From contig NZ_JAAFYZ010000007.1 of assembly GCF_018274385.1 (NCBI RefSeq), positions 45,713 through 109,712 on the forward strand: a stretch of 64,000 nt of DNA. Direction: 5' to 3'. The notes under the pieces were generated by a model. It was not told the DNA's origin. It did no database searches and was given only the letters and a program-made list of their open reading frames with translations. The position numbers and the translations under genes were made by a program. Numbering within the stretch: the stretch's first letter is position 1; the number at the start of each line of letters is the position of its first letter. This DNA comes from Catenulispora pinistramenti (lineage in GTDB: Bacteria; Actinomycetota; Actinomycetes; Streptomycetales; Catenulisporaceae). Positions 45,089 to 54,144 of this stretch are shown here, one piece after another.

Positions 45089-46342
45089 TCACGCGGTGAT
45101 CAGGAGCGTGGCGTTCTGGCCACCGAATCCGAAGGAATTGCTCATCACCACGTCCACCGGGCCGTACCGGGCACCGGTATGGACGAGGTCGACCGCCATG
45201 ACCGGGTCCGGCCTGGTCAGATTCGCGGTGGGCGGAATGACGCCGTCCAGGATCGCGAGCACCGCGTACGCGGCCTCGATCGCACCGGCCGCGCCGAGCG
45301 GATGGCCGGTGACGCCCTTGGTGGAACTCACCGCGACATCCGGGCCGAGTACCGCGTGGATCGCTTTCGCCTCGACCGAGTCGTTGAGCGGGGTGGAAGT
45401 CCCGTGCGCGTTGACGTAGTCGACGTCGCCGGCGCCCAGCCCGGCGTCGGCGAGGGCGTTTCGCATGGCCAGCTTCGCACCGCGGCCTTCGGGATGCGGA
45501 GAGGTGACGTGATGGGCGTCAGCGGAGGCGCCGAAACCGGCGATCCGCGCAAGGGGCCTGGCTCCTCGCTGACGGGCGTGTTCTTCGGACTCCAGGATGA
45601 GCACGCCGGCGCCTTCGGCGAGCAGCATGCCGTCGCGGTCGACGTCGAAGGGCCGGGATGCGGTTCCCGCGTCATCGGTCCGCCTCGACAAGGCGCCCAT
45701 CCGAAACAGCGCCGATATATACATCGGGGTGATGCAGGCATCCGCTCCGCCCGCGATCACGATGTCCGCCGCGCCGGTGCGCAGCAAGTCCCGGCCGATA
45801 CCGATAGCCGTCGCACCGGACGCGCACGCGGTGCTGGGGGCCAGGCACGGGCCCTGCGCACCGAACTCGATGGCGATCTGGCCCGCGGCCATGTTGGCCA
45901 GGCCCATCGGCAGCGTCAGCGGGGAGACCCGATTCGGCCCGCCGCGACGCATTCTGACGATCTGTTCTTCCATCGTCGCCGCGCCGCCGGATCCCGATCC
46001 GAGCACCACGGCCACGCGGGAGCTGTCCGGCCAAGCGTCCGGATCCAATCCGGCTCTCGTCAGGGCCTCATGGGCCGCTGTGACGGCGAACTGGGTGAAG
46101 GGGTCGAACTGCCAGCCGCGCCGCAGCCCGGGGGTACCAGGCGGGAAGTCCGGCACGCAGCAGGCCATGCTCAGGGCGCAGTCGGCGAGCTCAGCGTGGA
46201 TCGCGGCGGTCGGAATCCCGGCGACGACACGCTTCCAGTTCTCGGACACTCCTATCCCCGCCGGAGTGACCAGCCCGATACCGGTGACCACAGCGGTGTT
46301 AGCCGACGTGGTCGCTCCGCCGCCCCCAATGGAATCGGCCAT
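45089..46342 (-). CDS. Beta-ketoacyl-ACP synthase II-like ketosynthase
   Basis: Stand-alone condensing enzyme of 417 aa with a complete catalytic triad: Cys173 (PSTACASGATAI), His313 (NAHGTSTPLND) and His347 (GVTGHPLGAAG). GAGGAGG precedes the ATG at 46342 at good distance. It heads a three-gene operon and is divergent from the dioxygenase operon, with two copies of a LysR-type palindrome between. It should extend the carrier-bound starter with a malonyl unit. No chain-length-factor partner, ketoreductase or malonyltransferase is in the window, so those would be borrowed from fatty acid synthesis. Confidence 0.9.
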   Translation of the reverse strand: MADSIGGGGATTSANTAVVTGIGLVTPAGIGVSENWKRVVAGIPTAAIHAELADCALSMACCVPDFPPGTPGLRRGWQFDPFTQFAVTAAHEALTRAGLDPDAWPDSSRVAVVLGSGSGGAATMEEQIVRMRRGGPNRVSPLTLPMGLANMAAGQIAIEFGAQGPCLAPSTACASGATAIGIGRDLLRTGAADIVIAGGADACITPMYISALFRMGALSRRTDDAGTASRPFDVDRDGMLLAEGAGVLILESEEHARQRGARPLARIAGFGASADAHHVTSPHPEGRGAKLAMRNALADAGLGAGDVDYVNAHGTSTPLNDSVEAKAIHAVLGPDVAVSSTKGVTGHPLGAAGAIEAAYAVLAILDGVIPPTANLTRPDPVMAVDLVHTGARYGPVDVVMSNSFGFGGQNATLLITA

Positions 46343-46420
46343 GTGCCTGGCGTCCCTCCTCGATGAAGTCCTGGGGCAACGATGCACGGCGCTCATCGCC
46401 GCGGGCCAATACGTGCCCTG

Positions 46421-46453
46421 ATAGCCGATGGCTATGGGATAACCGATGGCTAT
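46421..46453. promoter_or_regulatory. Two LysR-type palindromes in a divergent promoter
   Basis: ATAGCCGATGGCTAT (46421-46435) is a perfect interrupted palindrome; ATAACCGATGGCTAT (46439-46453) repeats it with one change, 18 bp on. They sit about 80 bp upstream of the ketosynthase and 115-150 bp upstream of the dioxygenase gene. The ATA-N9-TAT form fits LysR regulators, of which two are encoded in the cluster. Confidence 0.6.
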
Positions 46454-46567
46454 GGCCAGCTGCCTTGGACAGTCGCCACGACACGACCTGAGTCTGGTGA
46501 GCGCCCCTGGAGCGTCGGGGGACGCCGGATCACCCGGCTCGAGCTCCTTTCACCTAGGAGGCCTGTG

Positions 46568-47614
46568 GTGAAGATCGAGGGAATCGACCATGTCGAGTTC
46601 TATGTCGGGGACGTATTTCAGACTGCTTTCTTTCTCCGTACCGCGTTCGGGTTCAGAACCTGCGGCCGAGGTGGCCCCGAAACCGGGTTGGCCGGTCAGC
46701 GATCGATGCTGTTGGGCCAGGGCGATATCCGGATCTTGTTGACCGCCGGCCTCAGCGCGGATCATCCGGCCGCACAGTACGTGAGCCGCCACGGGGACGG
46801 CGTCGCTGTCGTCGCATTGGAAACGAGCGATGCGGCACTGGCCTTCTCGGAGGCGGTCGAGGCCGGCTCGACCGCCGCCGAGCAGCCCGCCGAACAGTTC
46901 GCCGGCGCACTGGTGACCGCGGCGGTTTCCGGATTCGGTGACGTCGGCTACCGATTCGTGACCCGTGACGGCTCCGGCGAGCGCTTCCTGCCCGGGTTGA
47001 CGCCGGTGGACGCCACGGGACCGGACCCGAGCGGTGACACCTTGACGGCGCTGGATCACCTGGCGGTGTGCCTGCCGTCCGGCTCTCTGACGGACACCGT
47101 CGACTACCACCGGGATGTGCTCGGGTTCTCGCGGATCTTCGAGGAACACATCGAGGTGGGCGGCCAGGCAATGAATTCGCAAGTGGTCCAGAGCACATCA
47201 GGCAAGGTCACCTTCACCCTGATCGAGCCGGACACCAGCCTGCGGCCCGGCCAGATCGACGAGTTCCTCCAAGCCCACGGGGGCGCGGGCGTACAGCATC
47301 TGGCCTTCCTCACCCAGGACATCCTCTCGGCGGTGCCGCGGTTGCGGAACCAGGGTGTGGAGTTCCTAGAAACGCCGGACAGCTATTACGACCGCCTGCC
47401 CGAACGGCTCGGCGACCTCGGCCTGCCGATCGAAGCGCTGCGCGAAACCGATGTCCTCGCCGACCGGGATTCCTGGGGCCACATCTTCCAGATATTCACC
47501 CGGTCCATGCACACCCGCCGCACGCTTTTCTTCGAACTCATCGACCGCCATGGTGCGCAGACCTTCGGCAGCGGAAACATCAAAGCACTCTACGAGGCGG
47601 TCGCGCGCAAGTAA
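46568..47614 (+). CDS. hmaS: 4-Hydroxymandelate synthase-like dioxygenase (HPPD family)
   Basis: Fe(II) dioxygenase of 348 aa acting on 4-hydroxyphenylpyruvate. Iron ligands are His164 (ALDHLAV), His244 (GVQHLAF) and Glu323 (LFFELIDRHG). The strand TFTLIEPD at about 215-222 and NSQVV at 203-207 match my memory of 4-hydroxymandelate synthases, whereas homogentisate-forming enzymes have FPINEP there. The short length, close to 350 aa, also fits. AGGAGG stands 6 nt before GTG 46568, which decides the start over GTG 46565. The product would be an aromatic hydroxy acid used as starter or building block. Homogentisate formation is the alternative. Confidence 0.75.
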   Translation: MKIEGIDHVEFYVGDVFQTAFFLRTAFGFRTCGRGGPETGLAGQRSMLLGQGDIRILLTAGLSADHPAAQYVSRHGDGVAVVALETSDAALAFSEAVEAGSTAAEQPAEQFAGALVTAAVSGFGDVGYRFVTRDGSGERFLPGLTPVDATGPDPSGDTLTALDHLAVCLPSGSLTDTVDYHRDVLGFSRIFEEHIEVGGQAMNSQVVQSTSGKVTFTLIEPDTSLRPGQIDEFLQAHGGAGVQHLAFLTQDILSAVPRLRNQGVEFLETPDSYYDRLPERLGDLGLPIEALRETDVLADRDSWGHIFQIFTRSMHTRRTLFFELIDRHGAQTFGSGNIKALYEAVARK

Positions 47615-47688
47615 GCCCTCTCATCAAAGAGGCATCGAATTCGTGCAGGCTCATCAAGCATCGGCCATGGCCGGAAAAGGGGGGACAC

Positions 47689-48597
47689 GTGTCGATGGAC
47701 ACATTCGCCGTGGTGGGAGAGGAGCATCTGCTGCCCACCGACGATGAGGTCGCAAGCTACCTGCGACGCGGCTGGTACCTGTCCCGCAAGCTGTTCTCGG
47801 ACGACGAGATCGACGCCTTGGTCGAGGCTAGCGAGCGGTTCTACTCCGGGCAGCGTGACCGGGAGCTGCCGGCCCGTCCCCGCCGTCTTGCCGACTGGCG
47901 GCCCGCGGATGGTGAAGTCCAGCGCCACAACGACTACATCCACTACCTGAGTGACGACATCGGACGGATCCTGCGCAAGCCGATCATCGGCGCGGTGGCC
48001 GCACGCCTTGCCGAAGCAGAGGAGATCCGGGTGTTCCAGTCGACTCTGATCTACAAGCCGCCGCTGCCCGACGAGCGAACCAACGTGGTGCCGTGGCACT
48101 TCGACAAGCACTACTGGCGGACCTGTACCTCCGATCGGATGCTCACCGCGTTCATTCCCTTCCACGACTGCGATGTGCGGATGGGCACGCTCACCACGGT
48201 CGACGGCAGCCATCGGTGGAAGGAGGTCGGCGACGACGCCAGCACCGCCCAGCACTTCGCCCAGCGGGATCACGGGGACCTGGAACGGCGCCTGGCCGAG
48301 AACGCCGAGTTCAACAACGCCGAGGTTCACAAGACACCGATGATCATCCCGAAGGGCCACATGAGTTTCCACCACTGCCGCACCTATCACGGCAGTGGCT
48401 CCAACCTTGCCGACCGGCCGCGCCGGGCCATCTCCCTGCACCTGCAGGATGGAGAGAACGCCTACCAGTCGTTCCGCCAACCGGACGGCACGATGGTCGA
48501 GTACAACCACGACGCGGTGGTGCGCAGGACCGAACGCGGCCTTCCGGACTATGCGGACCCTGACTTCTGCCCCGTCCTGTGGCGCTTTCATCACTGA
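47689..48597 (+). CDS. Phytanoyl-CoA dioxygenase-family hydroxylase
   Basis: Fe(II)/2-oxoglutarate oxygenase of 302 aa. The metal triad is His137 and Asp139 (PWHFDKHYW) with distal His234 (RTYHGSGSNL); Arg245/246 (RPRRAISLHL) should bind 2-oxoglutarate. The intact HxD argues for a hydroxylase rather than a SyrB2-type halogenase, which lacks the Asp. GTG 47689 has an AAGGGGGG site; ATG two codons later is an alternative. It lies between the hydroxymandelate synthase and the carrier protein, so a carrier- or CoA-bound substrate is likely. Confidence 0.83.
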   Translation: MSMDTFAVVGEEHLLPTDDEVASYLRRGWYLSRKLFSDDEIDALVEASERFYSGQRDRELPARPRRLADWRPADGEVQRHNDYIHYLSDDIGRILRKPIIGAVAARLAEAEEIRVFQSTLIYKPPLPDERTNVVPWHFDKHYWRTCTSDRMLTAFIPFHDCDVRMGTLTTVDGSHRWKEVGDDASTAQHFAQRDHGDLERRLAENAEFNNAEVHKTPMIIPKGHMSFHHCRTYHGSGSNLADRPRRAISLHLQDGENAYQSFRQPDGTMVEYNHDAVVRRTERGLPDYADPDFCPVLWRFHH

Positions 48598-48637
48598 GCG
48601 GATTTCCGATCCTGACACACGCAAACGAGGAGACGAA

Positions 48638-48877
48638 GTGAGCAAGACGTACGACACAGTGGTGGGCGTTCTGTCGGAACGGTTCAACATCGCACCCGAG
48701 ACGGTCACTCCGGCATCGACCTTCGACGATCTGGCACTGGACTCCCTCACGCTGCTGGAACTGGTCGACGCTCTCACCGACTCCCTCGGCGTCGAGATCA
48801 CCGACGACGAGCTCGCCGAGATGTCGGGGCTACCGGACATCGTCGCGAAGCTTCAGGAGAAGGGACTGGCGGTCTAA
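48638..48877 (+). CDS. Acyl carrier protein 1
   Basis: Carrier protein of 79 aa. The phosphopantetheine attachment Ser36 lies in LALDSLTLLELVDAL, within a four-helix acidic fold. GAGGAG precedes the GTG at 48638. It follows the hydroxylase by 40 bp and overlaps the 3' end of the convergent LysR gene by 4 bp. One of two dissimilar carriers in the cluster. Confidence 0.9.
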   Translation: MSKTYDTVVGVLSERFNIAPETVTPASTFDDLALDSLTLLELVDALTDSLGVEITDDELAEMSGLPDIVAKLQEKGLAV

Positions 48878-49782
48878 CCGCCCGTGGACGGCGTGAGGAT
48901 CGCGGCAGCGGCCTGGACGCACGCCATCGTGAAGTTGCGGACTTCCGGACGCTGGTCGTCGTGCCGCCAGGCCACGGCCAGCTGGCACTCGGTCAGATCC
49001 GGCACCGCGCTGAAAGCGATCCCGGGCCTGGCGTATACCGCCGCGTCGCCGGCCGGCAGCAAACGCACGCCCAACCCGGCCGCGATGGCCTCGAACGACT
49101 CGTCGGGGTTCGCGGCCTCCAACGCGATGTGCGGCGGCTTGCCGGCGCGCTCGCAGCCGGCCAGCCAGAACTCCCGGGCCGCACCCGCCGATCTCGGCAA
49201 CGCGATGAACGGCTCGTCCAGCAGCGCCGCGAAGTCCACCGCGACCTGATCAGCCAGGTGGTGTCCACTGGGCAGCGCCACCCAGCGCGGTTCGCTCAAC
49301 AGGATCCGGGTCCGCACGCCGGCCGGAACCGGCATCCAGACCAGCGCGACATCGACGTTCCTCTTCAGCAGGCCGGCGCACGGCTCGGTCCAGCCGCACA
49401 ACTTCAGTTCGACGCGCCAGTCCGGCTGCAGCCGCGAGAAACGTTCGAGCAGTGCCGGGTAGAGCCCCCGCCCGATGCTGCTCTGTAGACCGACGCGGAG
49501 CACCCGCCGTTCGCTCGCTCCGGCGGCGAGTACCCCAGGAGAAGCGTCGTCCCACCTTTCGAGTGTCCGCCGGGCCACGGGCAGCAGCACGGCGCCGGCG
49601 GCCGTCAACGCGGTTCCCTGCGAGTCCCTGCGTAACAAGGTGACCCGCATGGTCAGCTCGAGTTGGCGGATCTGCTTGCTCAGGGCCGGCTGCGACATGT
49701 AGAGCAGCTCGGCCGCACGGGTGAAGCTCAGTTCCTCGGCGACGGTGACGAAATAGCGCAGATCCCGGAGGTGCACGTCCAT
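48874..49782 (-). CDS. LysR-family regulator 1
   Basis: LysR-type regulator of 302 aa. The N-terminal helix-turn-helix reads LRDLRYFVTVAEELSFTRAAELLYMSQPALSKQIRQLE (positions 5-42), given here as family hallmark in part. The C-terminal effector domain begins near residue 90 (LRVGLQSSIGRGLY). It sits in the middle of the cluster, divergent from the hydratase-halogenase operon. A copy of the cluster palindrome lies 53 bp upstream of its start, the usual place for autoregulation. Confidence 0.9.
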   Translation of the reverse strand: MDVHLRDLRYFVTVAEELSFTRAAELLYMSQPALSKQIRQLELTMRVTLLRRDSQGTALTAAGAVLLPVARRTLERWDDASPGVLAAGASERRVLRVGLQSSIGRGLYPALLERFSRLQPDWRVELKLCGWTEPCAGLLKRNVDVALVWMPVPAGVRTRILLSEPRWVALPSGHHLADQVAVDFAALLDEPFIALPRSAGAAREFWLAGCERAGKPPHIALEAANPDESFEAIAAGLGVRLLPAGDAAVYARPGIAFSAVPDLTECQLAVAWRHDDQRPEVRNFTMACVQAAAAILTPSTGG

Positions 49783-49834
49783 TGAGCGACCGTATGCGAA
49801 CGCCCATCCCCGACTACGTCATCGGAGGACATGA

Positions 49835-49849
49835 ATAGCCAACGCGTAT
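49835..49849. promoter_or_regulatory. LysR-type palindrome upstream of LysR 1
   Basis: ATAGCCAACGCGTAT keeps the ATAGCC half and the outer TAT of the cluster motif. The surrounding 286-bp divergent gap (49783-50068) holds two other palindromes, GGATATCC at 49875 and CGCTATAGCG at 49945, nearer the hydratase operon. No gene is supported in this gap. Confidence 0.45.
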
Positions 49850-50068
49850 CGATGGAGGCCTCGTTCTTCTCAATGGATATCCGATCCTAGCTGGCCGTGT
49901 ACGGATGCTTACAGCAAGAGATCGGGCGCCGCGGTTATCGCGATCGCTATAGCGACGGCCGTCGTGGATTCCCCGCGCCGCTGTAGCCTCTGAAACAAAG
50001 CCGACCCGACCTTCTGTCGCGCTATTTCCCACTCTCTTCCGATCCACACTCCCGGTAGGTAATCAGTC

Positions 50069-50515
50069 ATGCCTCTGAACCCGTCATTCACCGGTCGCAG
50101 CTATCCGCCGACAGAGCCGTATGAGGTCGGACGCGAGAAGATCCGCGAATTCGCGGACGCCATCGGTGCCGGTCACCCCGCCTACCGCGATCAGAGCGCC
50201 GCCCGCGCGTCGGGCCATCCGGACATCGTCGCCCCGCCGACGTTCCCGATCGTGCTGAGCATGCGTGCGAACCGCCTGGTCCTCGACGATCCCGAGCTCG
50301 GTATCGACGAGGGCCGGGTGGTCCACGGCGAACAGAAGTTCCGCTACTTCCGCCCGGTGTACGCCGGCGACACTCTCGTGTGCCGGGCCGGCATCGAGGA
50401 GCTCACCGCGAGGGGCGGACACGAGTTCCTGCTCATCCGCACCGACGTCGCCACAACTCAGGACGAGCCCGTCGTGACGGTCTGGTCGCGCCTGGTCGTC
50501 CGCGGAGAGAAGTGA
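50069..50515 (+). CDS. MaoC-like hydratase subunit, HadA type
   Basis: Hot-dog-fold protein of 148 aa. YEVGREKIREFADAIGAGHPAYRD and VAPPTFPIVLSM match the N-terminal, structural subunit of (3R)-hydroxyacyl dehydratases such as mycobacterial HadA/HadC; the catalytic Asp-His pair is not in this subunit. VHGEQKFRYFRPVYAGDTL completes the fold. It directly precedes the catalytic partner (2-bp spacing), so the two form a heterodimer that dehydrates beta-hydroxyacyl-ACP intermediates. Confidence 0.85.
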   Translation: MPLNPSFTGRSYPPTEPYEVGREKIREFADAIGAGHPAYRDQSAARASGHPDIVAPPTFPIVLSMRANRLVLDDPELGIDEGRVVHGEQKFRYFRPVYAGDTLVCRAGIEELTARGGHEFLLIRTDVATTQDEPVVTVWSRLVVRGEK

Positions 50516-50517
50516 TC

Positions 50518-50922
50518 ATGGACAAGGACACCGAACTGCCAGAACGCAGCTTCCGGATCACCCGTGCCGATCTGGTCAGGTACGCCGGAGCCTCCGGTGA
50601 CTTCAACCCGATCCACTGGCACGACCGGACGGCCGCGGAAAACGACCTGCCGGGGGTCATCGCGCACGGCATGTTCACGATGGCGCTGGCCGCGCAGGCG
50701 CTGGTGGACTGGACCGGCGATCCCGCGGGGCTGGTCGAGTACGAGGTTCGTTTCAGCAAGCCCGTCGCAGTGCCCGACGACGAGATCGGCGCCGAAGTAG
50801 TCGTATCAGGGGTCATACAGAGCCCGACTGCCGAAGGCCGCACCCGGATCGAGATCTCCGCGACCTGCGCCGGGCAACGGGTCCTGGGCCGGGGCTCCGG
50901 CGCCGTGACCCGCAACGGGTGA
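50518..50922 (+). CDS. MaoC hydratase catalytic subunit, HadB type
   Basis: Catalytic hot-dog protein of 134 aa. The hydratase motif ASGDFNPIHWHDRTAAENDLPG contributes Asp and His; VIAHGMFTMALAAQAL follows. A GTG two codons upstream forms a GTGA overlap with the HadA-type gene, but the ATG at 50518 has the better-spaced GGAG site. Without a ketoreductase gene in the window the reaction needs a 3-hydroxyacyl substrate made elsewhere. Confidence 0.87.
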   Translation: MDKDTELPERSFRITRADLVRYAGASGDFNPIHWHDRTAAENDLPGVIAHGMFTMALAAQALVDWTGDPAGLVEYEVRFSKPVAVPDDEIGAEVVVSGVIQSPTAEGRTRIEISATCAGQRVLGRGSGAVTRNG

Positions 50923-50971
50923 TCCCGGCACACCGATCGCTGTCTTTCGACATTGGAGAAGGAGTCAGCCC

Positions 50972-52459
50972 ATGGCGGCAGACGAGTACGACGTGATAGT
51001 CGTCGGCGGAGGTCCGGCCGGATCAACGGTGGGCAGCGTGCTCACCCGTGCCGGCCACAGCGTCCTGCTCTTTGAGAAGGAGCAGTTCCCGCGCGATCAC
51101 GTCGGCGAGTCCATGCTCCCCTTCTGCTATCCGCTCTTCGACGACTTGGGCGTCCGCGACGAACTGGCAAGGACTTTCGTCCGCAAGCCCGGCGTCCGGT
51201 TCGTCGACCGGGAAGGCGCCGTATTCACCAACTGGTGTTTCAGCCACGTCATCAAGGACGAGTCGTTCCTGTCCTTCCATGTGGACCGGGCGAGCCTGGA
51301 CACGATCCTGCTGAACAACGCGCGTCGTCTCGGGGTGGAGGCACGGGAGGGGCACCGGGTCACCGGCGTCGGCCTGGACCAGCCTGACCACGTCACCGTC
51401 CGCACCCGTGACAACGACGGCACCGAGGCCGAACACCGGGCCCGGTTCCTGGTGGACGCGAGCGGGCGGGACGCCTTCGTCGGCACCAAGTTCGGCTGGC
51501 GCGAACCGCGGCCCGAACTGGATCGCACAGCCGTCTGGTCGCACTTCACCGGGGTACGGATGGCCGGTGGGCTGGAAGAGGGCGCGTCGGTAATCGTCTA
51601 CATCGGAGAGGAGAAGAAGGGCTGGATCTGGATCTTCCCCCTGGGCCCCGATCGGATCACCGCCGGAGTGGTCATGCAGAACTCGTACCTGCGCCGGCGG
51701 CGTGCCGAGCTGCTGGAGGAGGGCGATGACGACTGGAAGACAGCGATGCTCCATGACGAGCTGAGGGCTTCGCCGTTCGTCACGGATCTGTTGGAAGGCA
51801 CGACGCAGGCGCTGCCCACCATGGTGGACGGCGACTACTCCTACGAGGTGCGGAACCATCACGGCCGGAACTACGCGATGATCGGTGACGCCCGGGGTTT
51901 CATCGATCCGATCTTCTCCAGCGGAGTGTTCCTGTCGATGAAGACCGCGTATCTCGTTGGGGAAGCGGTGCATCGGCATCTGCTGGATCCGGCTCGCGAC
52001 GGCGATGTTGGCGGCGAGGGCTGGGGCGAGGGCTCCGCGCTGACGAAAGCCTATGAAGCCGTCGACGGCGCCTACAACCTGGTCCACCGAATGATCCGGC
52101 TGTTCTACGATCCGCATGCGGTGACCTGGGCTGCGATCGGCGCGGAGAAGCAGGTGCACAAGGCGCACGAGAGCGCTATGGCGGTCGGCCACTACATGCT
52201 CGCCGGGGACTTCTTCGAGAACCACGACAAGTACAACAGGTTCTTCGCCCTGCTTGAGGACCGCCGAGGTTTCGAAAGATTCCGCGAGCACGTCGTCGAG
52301 CGGCCGGAATTCCAGGATTCATCCTGCCGGCTGCCGTGGGAGGTCGCGTTCGGCAGGCGCCTGGAACGATTCAGCCCGGAAGAGGCGCTGGGCTTCAATC
52401 CGGAACCGGTGACCGTCGGCGGAGACTCCGAGGCGGACCATGGTGCCGACGCACCCTGA
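50972..52459 (+). CDS. FAD-dependent halogenase (carrier-protein type)
   Basis: Flavoprotein of 495 aa. The FAD glycine motif is VVGGGPAGSTVGS (10-22), the halogenase signature WxWxxP is GWIWIFPLG (Trp218, Trp220, Pro223), and Lys72 in TFVRKPGVRFV is in the place of the catalytic lysine that carries hypohalite. YAMIGDARGFIDPIFSSG is the second FAD block. This pattern fits the variant-B halogenases (CndH, PltA, CmlS group) that act on carrier-bound or late substrates. AAGGAG precedes the ATG. It implies a chlorinated or brominated product. A non-halogenating monooxygenase is less likely. Confidence 0.82.
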   Translation: MAADEYDVIVVGGGPAGSTVGSVLTRAGHSVLLFEKEQFPRDHVGESMLPFCYPLFDDLGVRDELARTFVRKPGVRFVDREGAVFTNWCFSHVIKDESFLSFHVDRASLDTILLNNARRLGVEAREGHRVTGVGLDQPDHVTVRTRDNDGTEAEHRARFLVDASGRDAFVGTKFGWREPRPELDRTAVWSHFTGVRMAGGLEEGASVIVYIGEEKKGWIWIFPLGPDRITAGVVMQNSYLRRRRAELLEEGDDDWKTAMLHDELRASPFVTDLLEGTTQALPTMVDGDYSYEVRNHHGRNYAMIGDARGFIDPIFSSGVFLSMKTAYLVGEAVHRHLLDPARDGDVGGEGWGEGSALTKAYEAVDGAYNLVHRMIRLFYDPHAVTWAAIGAEKQVHKAHESAMAVGHYMLAGDFFENHDKYNRFFALLEDRRGFERFREHVVERPEFQDSSCRLPWEVAFGRRLERFSPEEALGFNPEPVTVGGDSEADHGADAP

Positions 52460-52508
52460 CACCCTTTCGGCGGAAGCCGGCCTGCCACCCCCGCTTGGCG
52501 GGGACAGC

Positions 52509-53783
52509 ATGCAGATCTTCCTGCTCGCGCTCGCCACGCTGCTGGTGGCCGCGGTTCTGCTGGGACGGCTCGCAGGCCGGCTGGGGCTGCCTGCGATCGT
52601 CGGTGAACTCCTCGCCGGCGTGCTGCTCGGACCGTCGGTGCTCGGCCACCTCTCACCATGGGTGAGCGCGCGGCTCTTCCCGCAGGTTCCGCAGCAGACC
52701 CGGCTGCTCGACGCGGTCTCCCAATTCGCCGTTCTGCTGTTCGTGGGTGTCGCCGGCACACATGTGGACCTGGACGTGATCCGCAGACGGCGCCAGGCGG
52801 TCGCGAAAGTCGGTCTCATCGGCCTGGTCACGCCGCTCGTGCTGGGAACGCTTCTGGGCTTGCTCGTCCCTCATCGGATGCTGGCGGCGGGAACCGGCCA
52901 AGCCAGGTTCGCGGTGTTCCTCGGGATCGCGCTGTGTGCCAGTGCGCTTCCGGTGATCGCCAGGACGCTGAGCGACATCAAGCTGCTCGATCACGAAACA
53001 GGGCAGCTGATCCTCGCCTCCGGCCTGCTCAGCGACGCCGTCGGCTGGTTCCTGCTGTCGATCGTCTCAGCCACGGCCACTGCCGGGTTCCGTGCCGGTC
53101 AGGTGGCTTTGCCGTTGCTCGGGGCCGCAGGTTTCCTGCTGGTCGCGATCGTCGTCGGCCGGCCCGGGATCAGGTGGATCCTCGAGCACGCCGCACAGGC
53201 CGAGCACGCGGCCCCGGCGAGCGCCGCGGCGGTCGCGGTCATCCTGGTCGGCGCCGCCATCAGCCAGGCGATTCACATGGAAGGAGTTTTCGGCGCCTTC
53301 GCAGTCGGCGTCCTGCTGGGGTCTTCCGGTCGGTCGACGTCAGCCCGGCTGGAACCGCTGAACGAGATCGCGATGTCAGTCCTGGCACCGGTGTTCCTGG
53401 CCACTGCCGGACTGCGCGTTGACATCGGTGCCCTGATGGACCCGGTGGTCCTGCTCGTCGCCCTCACCGTGCTGGCCGCCGCGATCGTCGGCAAGTTCAG
53501 CGGGGCCTATACCGGGGCCCGACTCAGCCGTCTGAGTCATTGGGAGGGCGTGGCGCTGGGGACCGGCCTCAACTCGCGAGGCGTCGTCGAAGTGGTCATC
53601 GCATCCGTCGGGCTGCAACTGGGTATTCTGACTGCCAGCACTTATACCGTCATCGTGTTGGTCGCCATCTTCACCTCCGTGATGACCCCGCCCTTGCTGA
53701 AATCCGCCGTGGCGAGGATGGAGGGCGAGGCCGCCGTGCGGGTGGTCCTGATCGACGAACGTGTGGCCGACGCTGCGAAATGA
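52509..53783 (+). CDS. Cation/proton antiporter (CPA2 family)
   Basis: Membrane antiporter of 424 aa with about 12 helices. GRLGLPAIVGELLAGVLLGPSVLG and SGLLSDAVGWFLLS (the Asp pair region) and GTGLNSRGVVEVVIASVGLQLG are typical of KefB/NapA relatives. An in-frame ATG at 52440 would overlap the halogenase gene by 20 bp; ATG 52509 is preferred because GGCGGGG precedes it and the first helix starts there. Such antiporters recur in polyketide clusters and may give self-resistance or tune ion balance for export. Confidence 0.87.
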   Translation: MQIFLLALATLLVAAVLLGRLAGRLGLPAIVGELLAGVLLGPSVLGHLSPWVSARLFPQVPQQTRLLDAVSQFAVLLFVGVAGTHVDLDVIRRRRQAVAKVGLIGLVTPLVLGTLLGLLVPHRMLAAGTGQARFAVFLGIALCASALPVIARTLSDIKLLDHETGQLILASGLLSDAVGWFLLSIVSATATAGFRAGQVALPLLGAAGFLLVAIVVGRPGIRWILEHAAQAEHAAPASAAAVAVILVGAAISQAIHMEGVFGAFAVGVLLGSSGRSTSARLEPLNEIAMSVLAPVFLATAGLRVDIGALMDPVVLLVALTVLAAAIVGKFSGAYTGARLSRLSHWEGVALGTGLNSRGVVEVVIASVGLQLGILTASTYTVIVLVAIFTSVMTPPLLKSAVARMEGEAAVRVVLIDERVADAAK

Positions 53784-53825
53784 CGAAGGTGCCCCCGTCC
53801 TGCCAGGCGGGGGCACCTTCGTCAT
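53780..53825. terminator. Bidirectional terminator between convergent operons
   Basis: Perfect 18-bp inverted repeat (ATGACGAAGGTGCCCCCG and complement) with a 10-nt loop. The left arm overlaps the antiporter stop codon and the right arm ends 9 bp from the carrier-protein stop, so it can serve both convergent operons. Confidence 0.85.
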
Positions 53826-53833
53826 TCGGTGTT

Positions 53834-54103
53834 CTAAGAACCTTCGGCCGGTCTGGCAGCGGCCAAGGCCTTGCCGAGAACGTCCTCGGCATCGGCCACG
53901 GTGCGGATACCGGCGAGCTGCTCGACGGTCAGATCGACGGGCAGCCCGTAGCGTTGCTCGACGCAGTGCGCCAGCCAGGCGATCTCCATGGAGTCGACCA
54001 TCTCGGAGCGCTCCTCGTCGTCCCGCCCGGTCAGGCCGGCCAGCATATCGATCAGGTCTGCTCGGGCCAGAACGGGCTTTTCCGCGCGTATGTCATCGCT
54101 CAT
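53834..54103 (-). CDS. Acyl carrier protein 2
   Basis: Carrier protein of 89 aa. The attachment Ser38 is in MVDSMEIAWLAHCVEQRYG, flanked by longer helices than in carrier 1 (LIDMLAGLTG, TVADAEDVLGKAL). TTGGAG precedes the ATG. It follows the adenylating ligase by 94 bp on the same strand, so this carrier is the probable acceptor of the ligase-activated acid. Confidence 0.85.
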   Translation of the reverse strand: MSDDIRAEKPVLARADLIDMLAGLTGRDDEERSEMVDSMEIAWLAHCVEQRYGLPVDLTVEQLAGIRTVADAEDVLGKALAAARPAEGS

Positions 54104-54144
54104 AGCTACTCCAAGGTGAGATCGGGCTTCTGCTCCGAGCCAAC

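Noticed and set aside
47689..48597. Non-heme iron halogenase of SyrB2 type
   Set aside because: The iron motif is HFD with Asp present, so the protein should hydroxylate; halogenases of this fold have Ala or Gly there.
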